The position numbers were made by a program, and so were the translations under genes. Shown one piece after another: positions 52,501 to 64,000 of a stretch of 64,000 bases of DNA. The DNA comes from Amia ocellicauda (Eukaryota > Chordata > Actinopteri > Amiiformes > Amiidae): the NCBI RefSeq assembly GCF_036373705.1, contig NC_089858.1, forward strand, positions 38,403,137-38,467,136, given 5' to 3'. How positions within the stretch are numbered: position 1 is the stretch's first letter; every line of letters begins with the position of its first letter. Below the pieces are notes generated by a model that saw only the letters and a program-made list of their open reading frames with translations, had not been told where the DNA came from and did not search any database.

Positions 52501-54295
52501 GTCAATGACACTGAATGAGATGTATTCTTAGTGTTGTCAATGTTTTTCTCCAGGACAGTGACAGTGACTTTGGTATATTAACTATCTGGGCTCTATACCG
52601 TTATTCTTTTACCACAGTGTGTTTGATGCATGGCTTTCTGTGTTCCCATGATTTATTCCTGAGCAAATTATTCTTCTTAGCCTTTAATGTGGCAGATTTC
52701 AGTCTGTCTGTTTGGCTGCTTAAGGCTAATATTGTCTATAGTTCGCAGCAGCTTGTGAGGGCGAAGATCCAGATGTTTCTGCTGGATAAGACCAGAGTGG
52801 TCTGCCAAGCTCCCAATTAGTGTAATTTCCATATTTTCTACCAGGTCAGTAACACACACACTCAGTCCACAAAAAGCATTTAGTTTTTATATCCAAGCTA
52901 GGAATCCCTGTTTTTCATTGATGCCTGGTTTTTCAGGGGATGGTCATACGATGCAATAGGGAGGACTCGCTGTTTTGATCACATGGTTTGTTTTCAGACT
53001 AGTTTCTCTCTTGTTCTTTCTCTAGATGATGGAGGGAGCCTCAGAGGAGGAGAGACAGCAGTGGGAGATGCCACATGACGTGCATTTTTCCAGGTTGCCA
53101 AATGCTGACAAAACACTTGAATGTAATTAGTGGGGGGTTTCACAACACTGTGTTTTTACATGGTAGCCAGTGGATTTTGCTCTCTTTGTGAATGTTTAAA
53201 TGAAAAGGGAGGTGACTGATTCTTTAATGTTAATTCTCAGTGGTTATGTAGATGCAATTAATTTGTGTGAAATAGATTTTTTTTTTAATTTGGCATTTTA
53301 CAAAAGTATGCCATAAATACATTTGCAAATTCAGAAATGAAAGCTTCACATTCTCTGGATTTGATGCACTGTGGGGAAGAAGCAGATTTGAGAAGAAATT
53401 GTACAGATGTTCTTTAAAGCCAAGTAACTTGATTTTATGACTGCTGGTTTTGGTCTTAATTTTTGCAGAAGACTGCTTTGCTGAAACCAGAGATGCCATG
53501 TTGAGTCTTGGCATTGACAGCAAGGCACAAGGACATATCTTCTGGGTAATGAAATTAAACTAACAAAATACTTGCGACTTGTCACAAATATATTATATGA
53601 CTTAAGACTCTTTGAAATGTTCAAGTGTATGTTAATTTATTTATTTCAGTTTAGCTTTTAAATGTATTTGTTCAGATTTTTAAAGGCTTGTTATTTATTC
53701 CAGAATTCATTACTCTGATTCTGATCGGAATATATTCATTTGCTTTGTGAGGATTATGAACTTTTCTTTTGTTAAAAAGAAATGAATACATTTAGACATT
53801 CAGGCTATAACAAACGTTTACAGGTGTTATTGCATACACACTCCGTAAATATAATCTGAGCCATGATTCAAAGCTAGAGCCTCCCTCATTTTCTTTCTAC
53901 ATTTCACGTGAACCAGGTCCTTGCAGGGCTTTTGCAGCTGGGGAACGTGGATTTCTCTGAAACCAATGAGTCAAAGCCTTGTGAACTGTAAGAGCAGTCC
54001 AAAGGTAAGGCAACTTCAGCCCATCCTGTCCATGGCCTCTCCCCACAGGGGGCTGGAGGGGGAACCATGGACCGTCTGGCCAAAGCAGGTCCTTCAGCCT
54101 TGTGTAACCTGTGTCGTGAAGTATTTTTTTCTCAGTAAGGTGCTCCCCAAATGTCTGTATGTTAAGTAGCAGTAGTGGTTGCTCTCTATGGCCTTTTCCA
54201 GACTTCCTCCAGAAGGCAGCTGTCTTGCTGGGGTTGCCTGCAGATGAGCTGTTGAACTTCTTCACTGTCAGGATGACTGATGATGATGGGAGAGA

Positions 54296-54445
54296 GCAGG
54301 GGTGTAAAGTAACGAAGTACAAATACTTCGTTCCTATACTTAAGTACGTTTTTCGAGTATTTGTACTTAAGTATTTTTTTATTTGTGGCTACTTTTACCT
54401 TTACTCCACTAAAATAATGTACTTTTTACTCCACTACATTTTCCA
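54296..54445 (+). mobile_element. hAT-like non-autonomous DNA transposon fragment
   Basis: 'ggggtgtaaagtaacgaagt' followed by acaaatacttcg, repeated 'tacttaagta' units and 'actttttactccactacatt' are hallmark phrases of an abundant fish hAT-type element end. It may extend to about 54790, where GC-richer sequence of unclear origin follows. No transposase was recognised. It lies at the 3' edge of a MYO19 exon relic. Confidence 0.55.
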
Positions 54446-55103
54446 CAGATGACTCGGTACTGTTATTATAATCGGAGAGAGGAATTACATACATACACGT
54501 GGAATTACCATGTTTCAGGTTTGCGAGATACTTGTGACCAATCACGCTGTAGCATAATGAGCAGCGCAGCAGTGAGCCAATCAGTGAGCCGGATCCGCGG
54601 CTCAGACCCGCCCCTCTCTCGTCCATTGGCGCTTTCTTCGCTCCCTTTTCCCGATCAAAGATGGACTCGAACCCGCGGCCGGACCTGATACTATAACCTC
54701 TCAGAGGCAGGTCACTGTTTGCTGAAGGAGCCAGCAGAGTGAGTTATTGATTGTTCTGATGCATGCATTCGGCAACAGCTTTGCGTAAAATATACAGTTT
54801 TAATAAATAATTACATTTGATTTTTATTTTACATATTAACTTTATTATTCACTTTATGATTTAAATACAGTTGTACAGTGAGGGAAAAAAGTATTTGATT
54901 CCCTGCTGATTTTGTACGTTTGCCCACTGACAAAGAAATGATCAGTCTATAATTTTAATGGTAGGTGTATTTTAACAGTGAGAGATAGAATAACATCAAA
55001 ACAATCCAGAAAAACGCATTTCAAAAAAGTTATAAATTGATTTGTATGTTAATGAGGGAAATAAGTATTTGATCCCCTATCAATCAGCAAGATTTCTGGC
55101 TCC

Positions 55104-55200
55104 CAGGTATCTTTTATACAGGTAACGAGCTGAGATTAGGAGCACTCTCTTAAAGGGAGTGCTCCTAATCTCAGCTCGTTACCTGTATAAAAGACACCTG
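55104..55200. repeat. 97-bp near-perfect palindrome inside the Tc1 element
   Basis: The sequence from 55104 (caggta) to 55200 (cacctg) reads as its own reverse complement around 55152 with very few mismatches. It lies in the transposon 5' leader, upstream of the transposase ATG, and would extrude as a long hairpin. Confidence 0.9.
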
Positions 55201-55242
55201 TCCACAGAAGCAATCAATCAATCAGATTCCAAACTCTCCACC

Positions 55243-56256
<1,014 letters not shown>

Positions 56257-59224
56257 GTCGAAGGGGTCAAATACTTATTTCCCTCATTCACATGCAAATC
56301 AATTTATAACTTTTTTGAAATGCATTTTTCTGGATTTTTTTGTTGTTATTCTGTCTCTCACTGTTAAAATACACCTACCATTAAAATTATAGACTGATCA
56401 TTTCTTTGTCAGTGGGCAAATGTACAAAATCAGCAGGGGATCAAATACTGTATATGAGAAAAGGTCCCAAAATCCATGTCCATAGTCCATGTCCATAGTG
56501 ATGTTTACACTTTATATAAAACAAAAGTTGTTTAAGATGGTGTGCGTAACATCACATTTTATATTTATTATATATATAATGAAAAAATGATTTTGTAGCT
56601 GCACTCTCACATATTAGGTATTTATAGCCCTGATGATAACACAGTAGTGTCGAAAGGCGTTCAGTTTAATCACTACATCTCTGAGCATTTCTCCCTGTGT
56701 CTTGTTGTTGTCTGGATCCCTGGATCCACTATGGCAACGAGAAGCTTCAGCAGCACTTTGTCAGCCACTTTCTGAAGAACCAGCAGTTACTTCTGAGCTC
56801 CTAATTTTGCTTTAACCATTGTCTTTAATTTTTTTGATTTATATTAAGATAAGTTATCCATTTGCTCTTTCTGAGTTTAATGATCTCAACATTTGTGTGT
56901 TGCCTCTGGTCTTCCTGCTGAGAGGGATGCATTCGTATTGTGCCCGTCACCTGAGGCATTCTTCCAAGTGATGTCATCGCTAGTATATCCCCACTGGGGG
57001 GGTGGTTTGTTGATGTGATTTGGCTTTAAAATAGACACAGATGTGAGTATTACCGTGGCTTGGGGTTTGACTCTGAAACTAGAATCTCTGTGTCGTGAAA
57101 ATCATCTGAAAAGTCACATGCTGTGACTCTTTCCTCCAAAACATCTCTTTAAACCCCTTTTCTCTCCCTTCTGCAGGAGGAGAACATTGCAGAGGGACTG
57201 GACTGGTCCTTCATCAGTTACCGGGAAAACCAGAGCTGCTTGGACCTCTTTGAGGACAGCCCTAGCAGCGTCTTCTCCCTGCTCGATGAGGTTAGACTAA
57301 TCTGGAGATAGAAAAGGAAGGCTGAGCAGTAGTCTAGATCGCCCAATGCGTGAGGTGCCAAAATCAGACAAAGCACAAACCCTGTGCAGAATGAAGGACA
57401 AACTTGAGATGAGAATTTTTGCACGCATCTCATGTAATCTGACCCCTTGTCTGTCATCCAGGAGTGCCGGCTGAATCGCCCTTCAGACGACAAGCACTTG
57501 GAGAAATCCCTGTCCAACAACTCCTGCATGAAACGGGACAGGTTGGATGCCAGGCTGCACTTCACAGTGTCTCATTACGCCGACGATGTCTGCTACCAGA
57601 TCAAGGGAATGCTGGAGACGAACCATGTGAGCAGCGAGGATCAAGGGAGAAATCGACTCTTTAACAATTCCCTCCCCAGCTGAACGCATTGTGTTGTCTT
57701 GTCTGTGTGCGGGACTCTGTGCCTGCTGGAGAAATCCCAAAAGGCTCAGTGACCTCTTTGCTGATTACAACGAGGAGCAGAAGAACACCAGGGGCCACCG
57801 CAAAGTCCGTCACTGTGGTCTCCAAATTTAAGGTACATTGCATTTTCCTTAATAGGGTACATGATTGTTTTAACACGAATGACAATACAGGAAGTGTGAA
57901 GGTGTGTAGCTGTTTAAGCTGATATGTCAAATAAACTAATCTATACTTATTCACAAGACTTATTGAAAGCCTTAATTTTTTTGCACTGAAACATTCTCTC
58001 TTTCCAGGTTTCTGAACCCAGACTTTGTGAAGTGTTATGCTCTGAGAGCCACATGAGTAGCTCTGGTGCATCTGAGTTTAGGACACTCTTTGTCATTTGC
58101 AAGTGGGGTTATCTTATATATCCTGTCTTACTCCTTACAGGGTAAACTGTAAGGAAGCAGTTTGGGTGATGGGTGTCTTCTTTAAAAAGAGAAAAGCATG
58201 TGCTGTTACTATTTCTTCCAATTAAAGGTATCACCCCAATTCACTTTACACATCCTGATTAATTTTGAATGCATTTTCTACCATTAAGAATTGCTGAGTA
58301 GTTAATCCATTTGTCTGGATTTGAAACTCTATTAAGGCCGGCAAGGACACCACAGTCGGTGACATCCTCAGCATTGTCGCTCCCTTGGACCTCCCTAACC
58401 ACCTCACTGTTCGCTGGTGCACTGTGGGAAGACCAAAGTATTCATCAGTCCAATCAGTAAACGCACTGCTTTTTGAAATGATTGAGTCTAGAAGACTGAC
58501 AGGAAGTGGCCAATGTGGTCAGGCTGCCTGTGCAGGAGTCTGGGAGTCCCTCAGCGTGGGTGACGTGGTTTGAGGGCCAGGTTCAAGCCTTCCTCTTTCC
58601 TCTTCCTCGGCTGAATCTACTGGAGGCCAAGCGGGGCCGAGCGCTCTCCTGCCGAGCGTCCTGTATCCAGTGGTGTTGGAAGTGCTACTGCAGCAGGAAA
58701 TGGGCCAGATAGAGATGCACTGTGATGCTCATCCAAGCATGTCTCCACTCAGTGCGGGGAAACTCTCCACCTCTGCCTCCCGGAAGACACTGTCCGGGGG
58801 TGCTCTTGGCTCGGAGTCCCCTCACCCAGTCAGGAGAAAGATCGTCAAGTGGCACAGCACCAGCACTGTCATCCAGGGAAGCAGGAAGGGAAGAAATCTT
58901 GTTTCAGTTTCACTTGAGCTGGACTAGACGGAGCAGAGTGTCCTGGTGAAGGAGTCTGTACAGCTGCCCTCCTCCTTGGGATCAGAACTGGTGCGTTCCC
59001 AGCCGGTCGATCTGGCCCTGGTCTCCTCTTCAACCATCAGCCCTGCTGCGGCCGTCAGTGGCATCCCAAAGGTGTCTCAGATGACCGGTCTGAAGCTCTC
59101 CTTCAGGAAATGGGGAGTGTTTGCCATCAGGGCCAAGCCTCAGGCAATCCAGCCTCCTCTCATGGAAATGTGGGTGTCTGTGAGCGAATGGCAACAGGCT
59201 AACTTGACTAATTTTAAAACTTAG

Positions 59225-62200
59225 TACTGTTTATCAATTTATCTGATTCAATTATTGAGACTTAACTCATCGTTTTTTCTATTCATAGCAATCGATCAAA
59301 CATCACTTCCATTGATCTCTGTTGCTGAGCTCCAGTGTCCGCCCACAGACTCAGACTGACGGACTCACTTGTTTCAGCCAGAGTTTACTGGGAAAAGCAT
59401 AATTTTATGGAACCCTGAAAATGAATTATGTTAAAGTACATTAAGCAATGATAAACATTTTCCACCCCTGTGAACATATTTTTATCCAACTATTTTTCAT
59501 TTCCTTTTCAAAGGTGTTTTACGAAGTGTTGTGTGTATATAAACATGATTACGTTTATAAATATATTTCCTTCGCAAGCTGAACAATACACAATGTATTG
59601 TGAAGAACGCCTCCAGTACAGAGACCAAGCATGTACATATGATGACAAACCTGTCAATCAAACCAATTTAGATTGTGGTCAGAAAGTACAAGGGACATTG
59701 TATTTCTTATCAGTTTCTTATCTCACCTTGCACTACTTTCATGTTCTTCAGCTGACCAACAATAAAAGTGGCCTTGAACAAGAAACCTTTATGCTCAGAC
59801 CTTTGTCCTGTTTTTTACGGTTTATTTCTGTGTGTGTAGCTCCTCAAATCCAGAACAAAGAGATTTTGAGAGAGCAGGGAGACAGACCACCAAACAATTA
59901 TGAGAAATGTCAAACTCAGTGTTGTGCAATTTCTTTATTTGTGTTCAACCTATTTTAAAGTTGCTTTTCTATCATGATTTAGCCTTAGGATTTAAATGAG
60001 ATGTGTCCGGTGTCCGTTCTGCCTTTTTTATTCCACTTTGGATAAAACTGCCATCTCATTTTCCACACACTGTCTGTTACCGATTGCTTGTACCAAAACT
60101 GAATGGCAGTGGAAATGCCTCCCATTGTTGTGAAATATTGTGCATCATTGAACCTCATATCTCTGGTATCGCTATTGAAAATTCCCTGTCTCATGACAAC
60201 TGTATGATTGATGCTGCACTAGACCAGGTACCTCACTACTGTTTCTAGAACATAGAGTGGGTCCTGTGAGTCTCGTGATTCCTGCTCAGTCTTTGCATTT
60301 GACACTTTATTGTATAAAACGTACATACCTTCAGGAGTCCTGCAACTGGAATTATTGATGATCTATTGAATGAAAATCCATTGAATTTGCTATGTCTTGA
60401 TTTTAAGGTGACACGTGCCAATAAATGCTTTTTATTTTAATTTTATGAATCCCTGGTTTTGAATTGTTTTCTGTCAGTTCTTATTCACAGGCCCAGGATA
60501 CTGTGCTTTACAAACCCTAAACTCTGAATACGACACATTTAAAATTGAATCTCCAGTATTTGTGAATTTCAAATACAAAAGTATTTTAATGTATAGCCTA
60601 CATGTTGAGAGATTACAGTATTCACAATTTAAAGAGCACCCATCTCGCAAACCCACAAGGTACCATGGCATGTTGTGTGAGAATAGTCTCTCTGACCCAC
60701 AATGTGTCTGTTTTTACTTGTGGTTCCACGATTTCTCATTCTTCTCCACGCTTAACACAAAATGAATTGTTTTGCAAACAGGGCAGTCACACTTATTTGC
60801 TAATTATTTGATTAATATATAATTGCCCTCTGCAGCTGAGTGGAAGGATATACTTGATACATAGTAGCAATACAGTCTCGGTATGAACATTTTTGAACTT
60901 AATTAAACTGATATACGCTTATAAAACCCTGAGGCTTATATCAATAAACTCTGTTGCCAACGCTTGTCTTAACTAAAAATAACACAAGTGGCTTGTGTCG
61001 TATCACCTTTTCTTTGCTTTTGAGTTAACTGATACGAGTATTAAATCTATCCTTGCATATTTAGCCAAACAAGGAACGGACCATCAAAGTGTCGTAGGAG
61101 ACATGTCCGACTATTAATTCAATTTGACTTCCTAATACTATCAATTCGATTAGTGGTTATACGGTTATAATCCGGTTAATGAGTAAATAGATTACTTGCC
61201 TTTCTTTGATCTAGACATAAAAAGTGTTTGATTTTGAACTTGTTTTTCAATAAGATAGAAAGCAACAAGTTACTTTTGTCTCAAACAGGTTTTAGCTACA
61301 AAAACACTATATTTTATATATTTTCCCTTTAAATAGATACACATATGACATCGATGGGTTTTCTAAATTAATTTATGTATTTTGTGCAGAAAAAAATCTC
61401 AGTTCAACTAATCAAATCGTCACAATTATGGTCGTTTTTCCCTGAATGCAGTCGTTGTTCACAGAGTGCATCTTTAAACACAGCTGACTGATGCTGTCCG
61501 TGGTGCTGAATGGCGAATTGCTTTGCTTTATAGGTGGTGCTGAAAAGACAGAATACAAAGTTAATCCGCTAGTGATGACAGCTGAGGTGACATGCTCTGG
61601 CTGTAATTGAAAGCACTGTACTAAGGGGTCCTTCTGGTGGTTAAATAGTGGAGGTGATGGTGATGGGAATCCATATTGCTCACCGTGGAAAAGGGCAACC
61701 TGGGCACATGACTCATATTTTGGCAAATCACAGCAGTAACAGTGTCCCCTGTGACCCTAGAGATATGGTGCTGTTCTCTACAGCAGTGGCAGACTGGGTA
61801 ATCCAGCACTTCTCCCATGGGGGCCAGCTCTCCTTCACTGACTTCACCATCTGTGGCTCCATCTAATCTGCACTCAGTTAAGACTTCTTCCTCCGGTCAG
61901 GCTCCAGTCCCACTCAACACTCCCACTACCCAGGTGGCCAGGGCCCTTCTCCAAGGAGGCTGGAGTCACCACAGCCACATTGTGTGTCAGTTCTTCTGGG
62001 TTGAGAGCTTTTACATAGAACTACAGTGCAAACTTAGCATGGAGTTCAGCCAGAAAATCAGCATAAGCCCACCACATGGTGCGTTCAATATCTGCGGCTA
62101 ACATGCCAAGGCTCATTGTGTGATGTTTCCAAGAATAGATTTACCAAAGCCATTTGTAATCCTCAATAGACAATCAATTTAGAAATGCATGTAGTCTTAC

Positions 62201-63155
62201 TCAGAGGATAATCAAAATGATATGCCAACAGAGCAAGTTATGTGATTGAAGTGATTGGATTTAATTGTAGTTAGGTGTTGTTAAAAATATACATTTATGC
62301 TTGAATTTACTGAGTCAAAATGTACTAAAATCTGCTTAATGACAAGTAGCTTAGTAAACACAAGGATTTTACATCCAAAAACACAGGTTTCATTTTACTT
62401 AGCAAAATGCTGTCATCATATTCAAACTGTAACATCCCATCCCTGTAGTTTGTCATGTTTGTGAATCTGTAACTGGGCCAATGTCATGTTAATGTGTAAC
62501 AAGATGCATGTAACCAGTGTTTGCTATGTAATCATTACAAACCTGTTGCGCTAACCTGTTGTACATTGCTCCGTATGTAGTGCAAACCCTAGCAAGTTAA
62601 CTTATTTATACATTTTTTTAATACTGAAATTGTAAATTTGTTACAGTAGTGCAGTTTCGTCTTTCCTCGCTCAACATTATGTTTAGTTCTGGGAGCTCAT
62701 AACAAATCATTCTTGCCACGTTTATCACTATCGGTTCTACTAATTCATTTAAAGAAACACACACACATTGCAGTGAAAGCTTTATTTAAAAAAGACAGCA
62801 TCCAATACATAGCAACATGACAAAATAAGTACAATTAGTTTTCATTAACTGCAACAGTTGGTGGTTGTAGTATTGTGCTTGTGTGTACATCATCCATTGT
62901 AAGTAGCAACAAACAAAGAAACAATAAAGAAACAATAAAGAAATAAACACATACAGATATAATGAAAGAAAGAAGGGAGAAATGCAGATAAGGACAAAAT
63001 GACACAAGTATTGGTAAAATACAGGGGACAGCAGTTATAAAGAGAGGAGGAGATCCTTTGTTGGACTCTGATTGGCTAAATCTGGCAGTAATCTCTGTCC
63101 CAAAACACAGATGTGTTTAATCTCAAGGGTCAACAACACAGGGGGCTCTCTAGCA
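59225..63155. other. Long stretch without a supported gene
   Basis: Several modest open frames occur (59470-59958, 60003-60248, 61648-61866, 61817-62101) but none has motifs I recognise or consistent splice signals. Residual MYO19 3' sequence could lie in the left part. A minus-strand AAATAAAG at about 62781-62788 resembles a poly(A) signal, without an identified gene. Confidence 0.45.
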
Positions 63156-63223
63156 GTGCATAAATTGTCTGCACAGATTCAGTGCTCCAACACATCTCTC
63201 AGATACGAAGAACAGAAATCATG
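63156..63223 (+). promoter_or_regulatory. Possible promoter and first exon ending in ATG|GTAAGC
   Basis: A TATA-like cataaatt (about 63159) is followed about 60 bases later by ATG at 63221-63223, immediately joined to a strong donor GTAAGC. An inverted CCAAT (attggct) lies at about 63071. First exons coding only the initiator Met are known in calmodulin and ribosomal protein genes. The continuation would lie to the right, probably outside the window. It may be a chance match. Confidence 0.35.
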
Positions 63224-64000
63224 GTAAGCTGCTCTGTTTGAAATCAACTCCTGAGAACTTTTCATTTTTAAGTTTAGGGAAGATAACTCTTAAAATAAAA
63301 CTGCTAGCACATTAATATAGCACATATATCTATTTTAGATACACCTGTTCTGTTTTGATTATTATTAATTATTATTATTGCTTTTAGAGATTTCATACTG
63401 AGAATCTTCATTGATTCTATATTATGTTAATTTAGTATATTCAAATAAAAAGAAAGATGTTAATGGACCTCTCTCTTTAATTTAATGTTGATGACAGTCC
63501 TTTTACCGTGTCTCAGTATTTACAATAATATAGCAAGAGAGTGATATGATAGTGTTCCTAGTTTCTAGTACAAATGTGGGGCTTTTGTGATTCTGTATCC
63601 TTGTGTAAAATAACCGTCAGTTAATATATATATACTGTATATGTGATTACAGTGTGACTGTCTAGCTGGTGGCTCTTTGTGTGTAGCTATGTACGTGTGT
63701 GTAGTGTGTGTAGATGCCCCTCAGAACTACCCCTGGGATAGACTACTGGCCTAATTTCCCCCATGTTTTACTATGATTCAGTAGTTCTTATTAACACAGT
63801 ACTCTGCTTTTACTAGGATAATTTTACACTTCCCTTTAATAAGGGAAGCAACACTACATGCTTCAAGTGGCTTGGTTAGAATATCAATACAAAACCATGT
63901 ATATCAAAGGTACATTACACACATGTCCATGCAATCCAAAGAAAACAGATCATCATATATTGGTGCCATTTTGTGTTTTCAAATATACCTATTGTGGAAA
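63224..64000. other. Non-coding stretch at the right edge
   Basis: AT-rich with (TA)n and (GT)-rich patches. If the exon at 63221 is real, this is its first intron. Confidence 0.4.

Noticed and set aside
58385-58573. Considered as an independent gene exon
   Set aside because: Its neighbourhood carries HCGKTKVF in another frame, in the right order for the MYO19 relic, so it was assigned to that pseudogene.
59470-59958. 162-codon plus-strand frame
   Set aside because: No recognisable motif; strongly AT-biased codons and Phe/Cys/Ile-rich composition suggest non-coding DNA.

Overview
The window is genomic DNA from a ray-finned fish. Evidence: intron-rich genes with vertebrate splice signals, a fish Tc1/mariner transposon, tRNA-derived and LINE-type repeats of fish style, and vertebrate orthologues that can be read exon by exon. 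The GnRH1 decapeptide is the mammalian form [10 protein letters not shown]. Together with the LINE type, this leans towards a non-teleost or early-branching ray-finned lineage (gar, bowfin, sturgeon or eel grade). That placement is inference.

Layout. Positions 1-15.4 kb hold no gene I can support: a SINE, LINE ORF2 relics, a DIRS-type retrotransposon relic, a long (CT)n and a purine-rich tract. Positions 15.4-45.6 kb are gene-dense, and all four intact genes lie on the minus strand: ankrd39 (15410-17371), gnrh1 (18754 to about 20962), kctd9 (24913-29493) and actr1b (34767-45471). Every coding exon could be placed with GT/AG boundaries and consistent phase, giving 185, 92, 389 and 376 residues. 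A small inverted-repeat element recurs three times around gnrh1. Actr1b probably has a long 3' UTR reaching a poly(A) signal near 31.45 kb.

Positions 46-64 kb are decayed. There is a rhodopsin-like GPCR pseudogene (46.7-47.3 kb), an unresolved repeat-like block (48.65-50.15 kb), and an isolated signal-peptide first exon with its own TATA box (51.4-51.57 kb). An intron-containing pseudogene of mitochondrial myosin MYO19 follows (52.75-59.2 kb), with several in-frame stops and interrupted by a hAT-like fragment and a nearly complete Tc1/mariner element. A possible first exon coding only the initiator Met lies near the right edge (63.22 kb).

The four genes do not form one pathway: ankyrin scaffold protein, reproductive neuropeptide, CUL3 substrate adaptor and dynactin filament subunit. 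Their interest is linkage: GNRH1/KCTD9 and ANKRD39/ACTR1B sit on different chromosomes in human, but are side by side here. I found no convincing novel multi-gene system. The most unusual items are the decayed MYO19 locus, the GPCR relic that lost its DRY motif, the inverted-repeat family around gnrh1 and the orphan signal-peptide exon.
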